Shown: positions 22,698 through 34,367 of the stretch, one piece after another | Layout of the letters: each line of letters opens with the position of its first letter | How positions within the stretch are numbered: position 1 is the first letter of the stretch | Assembly: GCA_021464245.1 (NCBI GenBank) | Contig: JADCRB010000043.1 | Span: 3,235,480-3,299,479 of the forward strand | DNA from: Carallia brachiata | Lineage: Eukaryota; Streptophyta; Magnoliopsida; Malpighiales; Rhizophoraceae | Reading direction: 5' to 3' | DNA: 64,000 nucleotides | The notes under the pieces: generated by a model | Seen by the model: the letters and a program-made list of their open reading frames with translations, nothing else | Told to the model about the DNA's origin: nothing | The model's database searches: none | Made by a program: the position numbers and the translations under genes

Positions 22698-23370
22698 CAA
22701 GTTCTACTTAAATAATAATTAAAAACTAAATCTTGATTAACTTTAACACCTAGTGGAACCCTGGCCAAGAGATCACACAGTGGAGTTAAAAATATGCGTA
22801 GAAAATCAGTTGTTTGTGATTGTGTTTGATCATTGTCCAGTGAAGTAGTTGGTTTCTCTAATTAAAACTTACTTTTGCTCTTGGAATAATTTAACGTTGA
22901 AGTTTTTGCTTGTAGTTTCCTTAAGTTATTCAAGACTCAAGAGGTTTCCATGAACGTCAATCACACTGCAAACAAAAAACATGAAGGAGCTTTCAAGTGC
23001 GATTTCAGAACTGAAATTACTTCCAATCAGATGACCTGATGGAGTCAAAAACTTGTGCAGATTTTAATTTTCTATCGCATTGCTGTTTTTGGGTCGTGTG
23101 TTGATAGTACTCTTACGGCAACTAACTTTCCCCTTCCTTTTTTGGCCAGATTTGTAGATTGCCAGAAAGGAGAAAATAAGGGCCATTATGAATATGTTGC
23201 GTTTGATATCTTAAATCTTAAGTGTTGGTGTCACTCCTGAATCTCAAAGGAAAGTGCTAGATTTTGTTTCTGTTTTTTGTGTTTTCTTTTGACTTCTTTA
23301 TAATGATGATAATTTGAAAGTACTATTGCTTCTGATATTATCTGTTTTCAGTGTGACGTGAGAGTCAACA

Positions 23371-23465
23371 ATGAAGAGGTCAACAGATGGAAAGAAAACT
23401 AAGATGCTGGAGGATTGGCTTCCAAAGCCTGCAGATTATGTTTCAGGAGTTCGCCTCATAAAATG
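23371..23465 (+). other. Exon-like ORF starting MKRSTDGKKTKMLEDWLPKP
   Basis: An in-context ATG after 'gagagtcaaca' opens a frame of about 32 residues ending ...VRLIKW just before 'gtttgtacaatg', a plausible splice donor. A second open piece at 23996-24178, after 'ctgatcag', has acidic residues (DENDDMEDDE). Together they could be exons of a small acidic/basic protein, but I do not recognise the family and cannot confirm splicing. Confidence 0.3.
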
Positions 23466-24960
23466 GTTTGTACAATGATTCGATTGGTAAATCTCCTTAA
23501 GAACCAGAACATGCATTTGCACTTTCAAAATGTCTGAACTGATTTTTAGCTTAGACTGACTGCAAGACACAATATATGTCTTTCATTTCAGTGCACTATA
23601 TCGATAAAACACCTCTACTATGATGATGTCACGATATGCTTAATTTCTATGACCTTGTGTTTTATCTCTTCCACTCTTTTATTATTTGTCGCTTGAACTA
23701 GAGAAAGCACTTCAAATTTCCCATTTACAAATTGAAAGGATATTAAGGAATTTTTATGACCTTTCAGCCAGCAGGTTATGAGCATCCATTGTTAATAAGC
23801 TGCACAGAAGAAGAAAAAGCCCACATAACCAGTGGACTAAAATCCTATGGAAATTGAGGTTGGGAATGTGAACAACAACCATTTTGTATTGACTCTCAAG
23901 GAAAAGACTGAAATTTTATTGCCAATGACCAGTAATTCAAATCTACGATCATATATTTCATGTTGAATTTAAGTTGATCATAGTTGCCTGATCAGGTGAG
24001 AAATGTGCTCGATCATTATAAGGATGAAAATGATGATATGGAAGATGACGAGGTGAGCTTAGGAGCTGATTCTGTAAAAAGGAACGATTCTTCAGAATTG
24101 GTCAGCGAGGTGAAGCTAGATGCTCCTTTGGTTTTACGCTTTAATTTTAAATGCTTTTCAATCATTGAGATAAAATGATACAATGATTAAGTTGGGTGGT
24201 TTTTATCAGCAGAATTCAACATGATTGCAACTGATGTCAAAGGCAGAATCCAATAGTTGATATGGGTAAAAAGAGATTATGGATTATTATGTATATTTTG
24301 TTAATTTTTCTGGTTGGCTTGTTGGTTGTTGCTAAATTGCTTATATGTCTGTTCTCATATACACACAGTTGCATCTTTAGATATGAACATCGACATTACT
24401 CCAGTCTGCCCAATTTTGAGCAATGGGTTTGACAAAATTGGATTGTAGAGCTTTTACTCGTAATCTCTAATGAAGGAACTTTTTTGTTTGTCATGCCTTT
24501 GAAAGGAAAGTTGATGGATAAAAAAACCAGCTTTGACAGAATCATTGATGCAAGGCCAGGTGTAATAACCTTATTGACATTGTGGATAGCAAGTTTCTTT
24601 GTTCAAATATTGTACATGTGGTTATCTTTCAGCTAACAGAAATTGGGAGCTGAACAAATTGTTGGACTAATAAGGGGATTGTCCTGCAATGGATGGAACT
24701 TCAAAAGTAAAGCAGTCAACCAACCTCAAGACAATCGGGTAAGCCAATTACTTGTGCATGAAAGTCTTGGATGCTCTCACTTCCACAGCTTCAATTGCTT
24801 CCTGGTTCTTTACATAAAGTAGTGCACCGAGGTGAGAGGATAGTTGTAGTAATATTTTTTCTATCTGGCTTAGATTGATCTTAGATGCTTGTTTCTTTAG
24901 GACATTTTGTTTGATATTGTAATGCCTTGATGACAATAGGAAACATATGAGATAGTGCAC

Positions 24961-25372
24961 TGATGGACACAAAAAAAGATTTGGCAAACATTATTATCGA
25001 AAGATAAAATTAAAGTAAATCCAATTTAGTCTGTGTCAAATCCTATTTAGTCTGTGTCAAATCCTATTTAGTTTTATCAGTGTGCATTGTTGACTTTTGT
25101 TGTTTTTTATTATTTGTCTTTTCTGGACTTGATTCCCTACAAATACTAGTCATGTTCTATTGCTATGTCAGTTGTGATTATATTAAGATTAAGATTGAAA
25201 ACTCTGTGCTGAATATTAGTAGTGGATTCTATTAGGTCAGTGGTAGATTCTACTATTGTTGTTTGTGTATTGTTTGTGTTGTTGATTGTGGGTTTGTACT
25301 GTTTTAATAATATTTGAATAAAATTTCAGTTTTCTTTCCAAAACTCTTTTTCTCAATACTGATCCTACATCA
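24961..25372. mobile_element. Solo LTR, 412 bp, 5-bp TSD
   Basis: It starts TGATGGACAC and ends CCTACATCA, so it has the TG...CA termini of LTRs, and is flanked by perfect TGCAC duplications (24956-24960, 25373-25377). Near the 3' part are 'gaataaaatttcag' and 'tctcaatactgatc', suitable for a polyadenylation region, and the whole resembles Ty1-copia-size LTRs. No internal retrotransposon genes or second LTR are present, so it arose by LTR-LTR recombination. The paralogous copy P near 21230 lacks it. Confidence 0.8.
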
Positions 25373-26499
25373 TGCACTCTCTTCTTTAGATGCTTGGGTT
25401 GCTACCACTCCCTCGATTAAAAATAATTTCTTATGTTTTTTTTATTTTTTTTCAACTTTGGCATGCTCATCTTAGGCTTAACAATAATCTCTTTGTCTAC
25501 GCTTATTGTTTTTTAGCAGTTCTAATGGACAGTAAACTAGGAAACCGAAGGGCGTGGAGATATTTTTGACTGGTTGGCAGCGAAGCTTTCGGATCTAGTG
25601 ATGTTTCTAATTGGTTCATGTCCAGCTATCATTTCCACGATGGTAATTTTTGTTTAATTTGTGCATTCGAAGCTCCTTCCAGCATGTTGTATTTGTATGC
25701 ATCAGGGATCATAAGCATGTTTTGTAGAGATTTTGCACCTTTATTATGGTTCTTGACTTTACAAACTGACATGGTTTAATGCCTAGTTCGTTACTATGTG
25801 CCATTTGTTTGTGTTTATAATCATTCTTAATTGATTAGAATATGAGAGATGTCCGGGGCCAGCTTTAGCTTCTGTTCTTGAACAACCCATCAGAGTTTTA
25901 TAAGATGTTAACGTGGATGGCTTGTTTTCTTTGATGTTAAAGATCTAGAGTTGCCTCTGGGCATTTCACCCCTGGAAAGCCAAAATGTTGTGCCTAAAAC
26001 ATGCAAGCGTGAATTTGGTACAATGGTTTCTGGAACTATTTTTTATTGCTCAATTTATTAAGTCTTTTATAACCGCTTGCTTTGGTGCTCAGTATTCTGT
26101 CTGTTTTTTGTAGGATACGTTGGGGCAAGAAATTGAGGATAAAGTTTACAAGACTGGGTGCCACATCCTGCATTTGATATTATGTTTCGAGATTTAAGGT
26201 TTGTGAATTTGACGTATATTCACATTCCAGTGACAAAGTGCTCTGTACATGTTGCTCTCTGCTCTGTTTGAGAAGATGCAGATTGTTACGGTGCAGTGAA
26301 TTGGTCTGCTAATTTTCTGATTGCTTTTCTTTTTCCTGTTTAGCCTTTAGATTGCACCTGACCTTTTTTTTCTTTGGATTTCTTTTTAACAAGAAATAGG
26401 TGTAGGCTGAGCTTGTTAATGTTGATTGCCAAAATGGAATTTTCCTAAGGGGAAAAGTTAGCATGAATCATTTTAGCAGCTGAACTTGATGACATGTTT

Positions 26500-27114
26500 G
26501 TAATGGATGTTACTTGGTATCAAAAGGAGATTTCAATGGATAAGAAGGTAAATAGTGTGTCTGGTTTACTATAGTTTTATATTTTTCTTTTTCAGGGATA
26601 CAAAAGTGAAGTAGATGTTCATATTTAAAAAAGTATAAAAGATTGCACAAAAAGTAGATGTATTATCTTTGAGAAATTGTATTGTGAAAGTTTGATTTAC
26701 AATTTTTTGATCAAGAACCGTTTCTTTTTGTTCTCTTTAAAAGGTGACTAGCTTTCAATCTAGTGATATTGCCCTTGTTTGGCTTGCAATTTAATTTTTG
26801 TTATCTTTCATATTTTTCCTTTCCCAAATTCCATGGTGTGGAGCCCCATGTATTGGGACTCCCACTAATCTTTCATCATGGAGCAAATGTTACCTCTGTG
26901 TTTGTTTATTTTTGAGATGTGATTGTTTCTATCCGTAATTGCAATGCTGAACTTGAAATTTTGAGGTCAACTTGTAGGACGTCATAGGAACGAACTTGAA
27001 AACTTTTCTCGTGTTTTGAAAGTTGTTCCCTTGTTTTTGTTTCTTGTGTTGGTGTCATCTCCCTTGGTCCACTCTGGCCTGGTAGAATTGAATTGAGAAA
27101 GATACAATTGGGCA
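26500..27114. other. Unannotated stretch
   Basis: About 0.6 kb following copy Q. It contains 'ggagccccatgtattgggactcccac' (26840-26865), a small GC-richer imperfect palindrome, but no convincing ORF, RNA gene or repeat ends. Confidence 0.4.
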
Positions 27115-27545
27115 GAAACCGGTGTAATTAAAATTAGACTGGACCAATTGGTTGCACTGGTGACCGGCCTTAGGTCCAGTCTGATTTAGGTCTAAAAATG
27201 AGGGGCAGACCAGATCGGTTAAAACTGGTAAAAATCGGTCAAAAATTGAACCGATTCAATTCAATTCAAAAAATTTTAAATTATAATTTGATTCAAAATT
27301 TTATCTGAATTATAATTAAAATTTTAATTTTAATTAAAAATTTCAATTTAGTCTTAAATTGATTAAAATTTTTAATTTAATCTTTAAAATTTAAAAAATT
27401 AATATTTAACCACTATCGATAAATATTATTTTTTTAATTATTTTTTATAAATATATATATTATTAAATATTGATTCAACTGGTTGAGCCGATTAAATTTT
27501 AATTTATTAATATTTTTGATTCGATAATCGCTGATAACTTAGGTA
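27115..27545. mobile_element. CCGGTT-family MITE, copy 2
   Basis: It shares with 43165-43812 the run 'accggccttaggtccagtct', 'ggtctaaaaatg', 'aaaatcggtcaa' and the AT-rich core 'aaattataatttgattc'. Ends are approximate, and target duplications are not visible. Confidence 0.55.
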
Positions 27546-28540
27546 GAAACAGCTTCCTTGCTGCATGGAGAGCAATATCGTGGCAGTAAAGAACCACTTA
27601 GATGATCAGTACTGTGGTGAGATTGGCATTGGCAGTCTTCAGAAGTTCAATCTTTGACACTGATGGTACCAACCTGAATGTAGTGCCAGAAAAGATAATA
27701 ATATTTAAAATTACTAAAATATTTTTACTGTTTTTAATGATTTTTTTTTTTATAAGTTTTTTGTCCCACTTGTTGTGCTGTGTGTTGGAAAACCTGCGTT
27801 GCCAATGAACGTGGGACACCTCGGCCATGTTGGAATGCAGCAGCATGGCTTGACTGTACACAGTGGCGTGAGTGAATTTGGGAAATAACGCAGCTTCAGT
27901 GTTCGTTTGTAGAGGAATTGAATTTTGTGATTGAAATGTAGAAATTGGGTATTTAGATAAATTTATTTTTTTTTAATTTAATTTTTTTAGTCTATTGTAC
28001 ACATTGATGTTGACCAACACCTAAGCACAAATATCAATTGCCATCAACTTTCTTGCATTTTAGCCAAACACTTGAAACTGCCTTGAAAATTAGAATTTTC
28101 ATTCTATTGCAATTCTACTGGGTTTTCAAACAGAGGGTTAAGGATTTTTGAACGAATATTGTTACATTATCGAAACAAAATTTGTCAAAAAAATTTTTGA
28201 ATTGTAATTTATTGGATTCGTTGTTCAACAACATGAATTACAAGCGTAACGAAGAAAAAGAAAAAGAAACCATTATTTATTCATTGGACTTATAATCTTC
28301 GTGGTTGTACAACAAATCTAATGAATTACAGCTTAAAAATTCTTTCAAAATACTTTTATTCTGACCATACAATTTTTCCTTCTTAAAACCATAAAAAGTA
28401 TATTTACATAAGTGGGATAATAATGAGAGGAAAAAAAACATAATAAAATCAAATCAAGATATGACATTTTTTAAAAAGTCAAAATATAATAAAATATTAA
28501 ATATTATCCAATAAAACTACGTATTTAATTGTTTTTTTAT
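27546..28540. other. Spacer with a fold-back sequence
   Basis: 27560-27890 is unique sequence with short ORFs on both strands that I do not believe. 28187-28229 and 28304-28346 are inverted repeats of 43 bases at about 80% identity ('gaattgtaatttattggatt'), forming a hairpin-like MITE whose full ends may reach about 27960 and 28400. Confidence 0.4.
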
Positions 28541-29032
28541 AATCTATATGCAAGTAATTACTCTCAAAAGTTGTAAAGCATAGCTAGGCCATAGAAGCTC
28601 CACTAGAATTGTCAGAAAATTGAAACATGAACTAGCAGGACCACCAATGCTGCGGGCCAGTGATAAACACTGGCGGGTTAGAGCATTCAATTGGTGCCAC
28701 AATGAAGGCGTGGATTCAAATTTAACGAGGTATGCCATAGTGCTAAATATACGACTAATGTGGTATTAAAATACAAGTTTGTTTCTCGAGTCTTGTTACT
28801 TTCTTACATCGTTCGAAGTCTTACTTAACAAGTTAAACAAAATTATCAGGCGTCATCCTTACTTTTAATATATTACTTTTAAAATTTTTCATACATGGGA
28901 AAGGTTCATGATTTATTGCTGTAGAAACATCACGGACAAACTGAAAATCCAATAAAAAGCCCAAGCATCTGATCTTTTGTTGCAAACATACGCATGAAAA
29001 CGAGAAGATATGCTCCTCATTGCTTCTGTGCT

Positions 29033-31559
29033 TCACTTAAAGGAGTTCTCAATATCAATCACAAACCGGTACTTCACATCTCGCTTTATCATTCTTTCAA
29101 GTGCTTCATTGATGTTCTGAATCGGAATCACTTCTATCTTGGGGTAAACTTTATGAGCAGCACAGAAATCCAACATTTCTTGTGTCCTTCTCGTGCCACC
29201 AGTTACACTGCCGGCTATGGTCTTCGCACCTGCCAGAGTGCCAGTGGCGCCAGTTTATAGATTTGCGCGTATTCTGAATAAAAATATGACTAACTGGAAA
29301 ACATGATTAATGTAGACATTTCCGAAGTACATTACCAATGATAAGATTTACAGGACTGAGTTTGATTTCACTTGGGACTCCAACAAGGACCAGAACACCA
29401 CCAGTCTTCAGAAGTGACATGTAAGGATCAAATGGGTGATCCCCAGATGCAGTGTCAACTATGAAGTCCAGTGATTTTGACACAGCCTGTACAAAACACA
29501 TCAACAGTTAGAGGGCTGGTAAATTGAAATGATTGTTTTGACATTTGCTTGTATGAACATGCATGCAGTTTTACCTTCATTTGCTCATCATCCGAGGAGA
29601 TCACAAAGTTATCCGCACCAAGCAGATTTAAGGCCTCATCTTTCTTGGATATGCTGGTGCTGAAAACCGTCACTTTCAATCCAAAAGCCTTTCCGAACTT
29701 AACTGCCATGTGTCCAAGACCACCTAGCCCAATCACTCCCAAAAGATTTTCCAGGTTGGTTCATTTTATGTCTCATCATAGGATTGTAAACAGTAATTCC
29801 AGCACAAAGCAAAGGTGCTGCTAAGGCCAATGGATAGTCATCAGGTATTCTAAAGCAAAACCTGAATATTCAACACCAAGCAGTTGTACAAAAGTTGGCA
29901 TAATTTTGTGAAACAAGTATTATAGCAGATACATGTCTGATTAAAAGATCAATCAGTTTAATTGGCACTAGCCTTACTCAAGCCCTCATTAAAAATAAGG
30001 CATATTTCTTCGGTTGATTCGGATGATTTTAAGTTTCAACTTTCCCAACTAAATACTGTGGAACTTATTATCCCAATCTTTAACTCTGAAGCGAGTCATC
30101 TATCAGACCCTAAACATTGGATGGAAGGCCACAAAAGCAGCTCTAGATCTATTTGCAGTAATGTTCTTACAGCCCTTGGAGGTAGCAATCCCAGCTGCCC
30201 CTTATTATAATTAATCTAAACAACTCCAACTGCTGGTTCTCAACAGATTTAAGCCTACTGACCTGCAGTAGTCGCAGTTCAAACCCAACCTCTGAAGACA
30301 ATCTTCTAGATGGATGAGAAACAACTAGGCATTGCAGAAAAATTAAATTGTGTACCCAAGAAAGGGAAGATAAATAAAATAATAGGAAGAAAAATAATCA
30401 TGTAGGGTAGTTACCTTTCATGGACTACAATGTAACTAGAATATCCTCCTTTTGTCCTTGTACTATCCTCATCAATGCCATTAAAAGTGGAAATTACTCC
30501 TTTTTCACAACTAATTTCTTCTCCATCATTACAATACTCACAATCTCTGCAAGAGTTTACGTAGGTGCCAACTCCGACACGGTCACCAACCTTGAAGTGG
30601 CTAACATTGGAACCGACTTCTTTAACAATTCCAACAATCTCATGTCTGTATGCAGATATTTACAGATTGATAAGTTCAAGGGAATTATAGAAATAAGTAA
30701 AGGCATCATGTGGTTAGGCCGCATACCCAGGCACCAAAGGATATACTGAGTCTCCCATCCTATTTCTGGTCCAAGCAACATCAGCATAACAGACTCCACA
30801 ATGCGTTATTTTCAGCGACACATCATCTTTTCCCACGGTCCTGATACAGTACCCAGATTAGTTGGTAGCTGACAATACAGACACGCAAACTGCTCAAGAG
30901 GGGAAAGTAATTTGGGAACCAAAGCCACTTCTTATCTTTCTTATATTTACCACAATCTCAGTTAGTTCATGAGTTTGAGAACTTGGGCAGTTCATGAATT
31001 TGAGAGTGATTTCAGCCACAACAGACAGCTTTCATCCTATACACTTCTGGCTGACTATCAACAACTATTAGTTCATGGATAAAGTGGGAATTCCAGCATA
31101 CGGTTCACAGTAATCTGTATACCATGAATTCCGACCAAGTAGGTATAGAATCAATGACCTTTCAGCACATTCTGAAGTACAATATTTTAAGTCCATGCAG
31201 GGGAATGAGAATGGGAGCGATCTCTTGTTTTTGATCCTAGTTCAGAACTCCAAATCATGCAAAGACAACTATTATGTTCCTGGTTATCCATATCTGTACT
31301 CAATGTACCAGGTTCTATTCGCATTTCATTATATCTTGTCCCTGTCAACTGAACAAGGCCTTAGAATAAAAAACCGCACGAGTGTACACAGATTTGGATA
31401 TGGAATGATACCATAACATAGTGCTATCCATAACTTTTAATTGTTCCAGAGAAAAATTTATCAAAAATACCTGCGGCCAAACTTGTGAGGGGATAAAACT
31501 CCAGATGGATCTCTCGCTGCCCATGCAAGGCAGTCCTCTTTTACACTCTCTGAACTCAT
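29033..31559 (-). pseudogene. CAD-family dehydrogenase, copy B, frameshifted
   Basis: Same six-exon plan as CAD-A: 31471-31559, 30727-30840, 30415-30645, 29575-29861, 29336-29486, 29033-29229, all splice sites intact. Exon 4 is 287 nt instead of 286: the T run before the Rossmann motif (AAAA at 29741-29744 on the plus strand, AAA in copy A) has one extra base, so the frame is lost after NQPGKS and GLGGLG is read out of frame. Zinc ligands and the rest of the reading frame are otherwise conserved. Substitutions include [13 protein letters not shown] (copy [14 protein letters not shown]). About 400 bp around the presumed 5' UTR exon of copy A is absent. It is probably a recent pseudogene; a single-base assembly error remains possible. 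Confidence 0.85.
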
Positions 31560-32089
31560 TTTCAACTGTCAAAATTCCATCATCAAATTACTGACACATT
31601 ATTAACTTCTCAATGTCAATGAACCAACAAACAAAGATGGAGAAGTTGAATAACAATGCACAAAATGACATTTTTTGCTTTAGAATCTAGATTCCAAAGC
31701 TCTCTGCAGATTCCAGATCCAGTCAACGCAAAAACTCAGCCAAAAAAACAAACAAACAAAACAAAAGATTCTAACTTTATAGGATTTCGTGCTCCATCTT
31801 CTAATGGTCAGATTCCTAAACCCCAACAAGGCAACAACTGTTCACTTTTAGGAACATCGGACTGGCCAACAATTTCTGTTCTGTCTGGGCCACCATGCCA
31901 TCAAAGAAGAAGACAAATAAGAGACAGAAACTGAAACATGGGATGGGACAGAGAGCATACACTTACAGTAACCAGGACCCCGGAAGCGCATAATTGTTTG
32001 GAGGCCTTGTAAGACGATATATACGCAAACGCCGCCAATCAGCTACTCACAAGTTGCAAAATGGTCCAACTTCGCAAATCACTGCAGTG
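31560..32089 (-). promoter_or_regulatory. CAD-B upstream region, shortened
   Basis: 31560-31665 matches the sequence next to the CAD-A start, then jumps near 31672-31705 to sequence matching 13607 onward in copy A. The segment holding the proposed 5' UTR exon is missing. 31700-32080 remains similar to 13615-14060 ('agtcaacgcaaaaact', 'caatcagctactcacaagtt'). Confidence 0.5.
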
Positions 32090-32720
32090 GTTAGATCTAA
32101 GTTGCACATGTACGTAAACGACATGAACACTGTAAATACAGATATAATTATATATTAATTTAAAAAAAAAAATATGAATATAACATATATATATATATAT
32201 ACATAAAAATATAAATAAATATTATTATTTAAAATAAAATATAAATTATAATTTAAAATATAATATATATAAATTTAATTTTTATTATTAAAATTAATCT
32301 TATAAAATAAATATATATTTTAAATATATTTAAAATCTCGCGATATATAATAAATAATAAATATTAACACAAAAAAAATATAAATTAAAAAAAAAATCTG
32401 CCCCTTTCCTATCATTTGAATTAAAAAAGAAAAAAAAAAAAAAAAGGATGGCGGATGGACCACTGCCGTCACCGATGATAGTGACAGGCCATCATTCTTT
32501 CTTTTTTTTAAGTTTTTTTTAAAATTTTCTTAAGGGGTATGTTTTACCATTTCGAGATGTGTTTTCACATGTTGTAAGCATATCCGAACTGTATTCATTT
32601 TTTTTCAAAATTTCTTTTATAGACATTTTTTAACCTGACAACATATGTTTATATCATATTCAACACATATATGATATTTACACTACTCTAAATTTAGAGT
32701 ATCTATACATTTTTCGATCA
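32090..32720. repeat. Very AT-rich repeat with GGATGGC core, copy 1
   Basis: It consists mostly of 'ataaatatta' type sequence, with a TA run (32184-32201) and a GC-richer core 'ggatggcggatggaccactg ... gacaggccatc' (32447-32493). The core recurs, diverged and inverted in context, at 33835-33890. It is probably a non-autonomous transposon; ends are not resolved. Confidence 0.4.
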
Positions 32721-32759
32721 GATTTAATTTTTGACAGGTACTCAAGTCTTAGCTAGCTT

Positions 32760-33645
32760 GACATTTTTTTGAATTAAGTGGTTTCGTGGACTTTACAATA
32801 TAAAGGATTATTCTTTTTAAAAATTTTAAGTTGTTTATATGGAGGATAATAAAATGTACAATAAAGATAAAGACAAATGTATAGTGTCTAAATTTTTTTT
32901 TTCTTACTAGTTTGTTGCTCAATACTATGAGGCTTGTATTATATTATTTTGTCTTTATTATACATCATACATTTTTTTGACAAAAATTTTGAAATTTAAA
33001 AAAAATAAATTATGCTATATAGATCTCACGTATCAAATCACTTTATTGCTCACCTATGTCAATTCTCTATCTTTACGGGATGTTTTTCATACCCTAAATT
33101 GCCTTTTTAATTTTAATAAATAATTTGTTGACGTTTCCCAAAGTTATTTGAGTAATGACAAATTTCTTACAATTAGTTTTATTTTAAAAATTGCCATTCA
33201 CTTCAATCATGGCATTGTATTCGTCATGGAATTGCGTAAAAATGTTAGTGTAGGTAAATTACATGTAAGTAAATTAAATATATTAGTGTAGGTAAATTAC
33301 ATTGAAGTTACCCTATTTTAATTATCCTTTTTAGCTAAACACTACTGGATGATACACGTTAAGTGATATTAAAATAAATATATAGAATATTTAATAATAT
33401 TTAATATTTAATACTTTTACTAATTTTTTAATTTAACCACCCACGTATTTTTTTATTTTTTTTTGCTCCTACAAATGTCAGAATCAGTGATTCACCAAAT
33501 ATTTCCCTTCTCCCCGCCCAATCGTGACTTCTTGCGTTAACCCGGACCATTACTGAGTCCTTCAATGATAACAGCATATTGGCAAAATTTTTTTTTTAAG
33601 CAAGAGCAGATTGACATTGAATCCTTTGTTTTTTTTTCCTCCCAA
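32760..33645 (+). repeat. Leader unit D, blocks a and first half of b
   Basis: Closest to unit B at 8340-9170 ('gaggataataaaatgtacaa', 'tttgagtaatgacaaatttc', 'attcaccaaatatttccctt'). Non-coding. Block b is broken at about 33645 by an AT-rich insertion and resumes at about 34368. Confidence 0.65.
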
Positions 33646-34254
33646 GATGCACGATTTAAATTTAGAGTTGTGTAAGTATTAGATATAAGTTAGATATAAA
33701 CATATATCATATATAATACAAACACGTATTCAATACATCAAAAAATATTTATTAAAAAAAAATTAAATATATAAAAAAATATGTCTCAAATATGTAAAAT
33801 ACACGCCTTTAAAAAAACTAAAAAAAATTGAAGAAGGATGGCCTGTGGCTGTCATGGCTCATGGGTGACGGCGACAGGACATCCGCCACCTTTTTTTAAA
33901 AAAAAAAAAAATTGAAATAGGAAGAGAGAGGGAAGAATTGTATTTTTTAGAAATTTATGTTTTTTTATTAATACTTAAGAATTTAATATGTAATGTACAA
34001 TCTTAAATAAGTTTAAAAATATATATTTTATAAGTTTCATAAGAAATATTTTAGTAGTTAGATATTAAGATATTGGGTTCAAACTTTAAAATAAAAGGGA
34101 GGGGTTAAAAAAATTATTTTTATTATATAATTTATGATTTAACAGATATTTTAATAGATAAAAGTATATTTATATTTTATGAGATTTATTTAATAATAAA
34201 AATTAAATTTATATATGATATATTTTAAGTTATAATTTATATTTTATTTTAATA

Positions 34255-34285
<31 letters not shown>

Positions 34286-34367
34286 TTCACATTATGTGCA
34301 TATCTTTTTTTTTTAAATTGACATATTACTATATTTATATCTGCTCTATTTGGATTCGTACAAATTA
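33646..34367. mobile_element. AT-rich insertion in unit D block b, copy 2 of the GGATGGC repeat
   Basis: Block b in units A and C is continuous across this point ('tgcctcgcaagratatctgacg'), so about 720 bp were inserted in unit D. It contains 'ggatggcctgtggctgtcat' (33837-33856), a SINE-like segment at 34040-34160 with 'ttgggttcaaac', and a TA run at 34255-34280. Termini are not defined. Confidence 0.5.

Larger units (their letters stand above)
22790..26500 (+). other. Unrecognised duplicated sequence, copy Q
   Basis: 22790-22980 matches 20090-20280; 24555-24830 matches 20780-21070; 24850-26500 matches 21115-22130 after removing the solo LTR ('tatctggcttagattgatct', 'ggcttgttttctttg', 'gggcatttcacccctgg', 'tctgttttttgtaggata'). 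The counterpart of the exon-like piece with a stop in P is 26114-26199 here. 23000-24550 is present only in this copy. No coding frame is conserved with P. Confidence 0.45.

Noticed and set aside
23612..23660. Possible C/D box snoRNA (ATGATGATG box)
   Set aside because: No matching CTGA D box or terminal stem at a suitable distance; the same holds for 23301-23340, which is too short.
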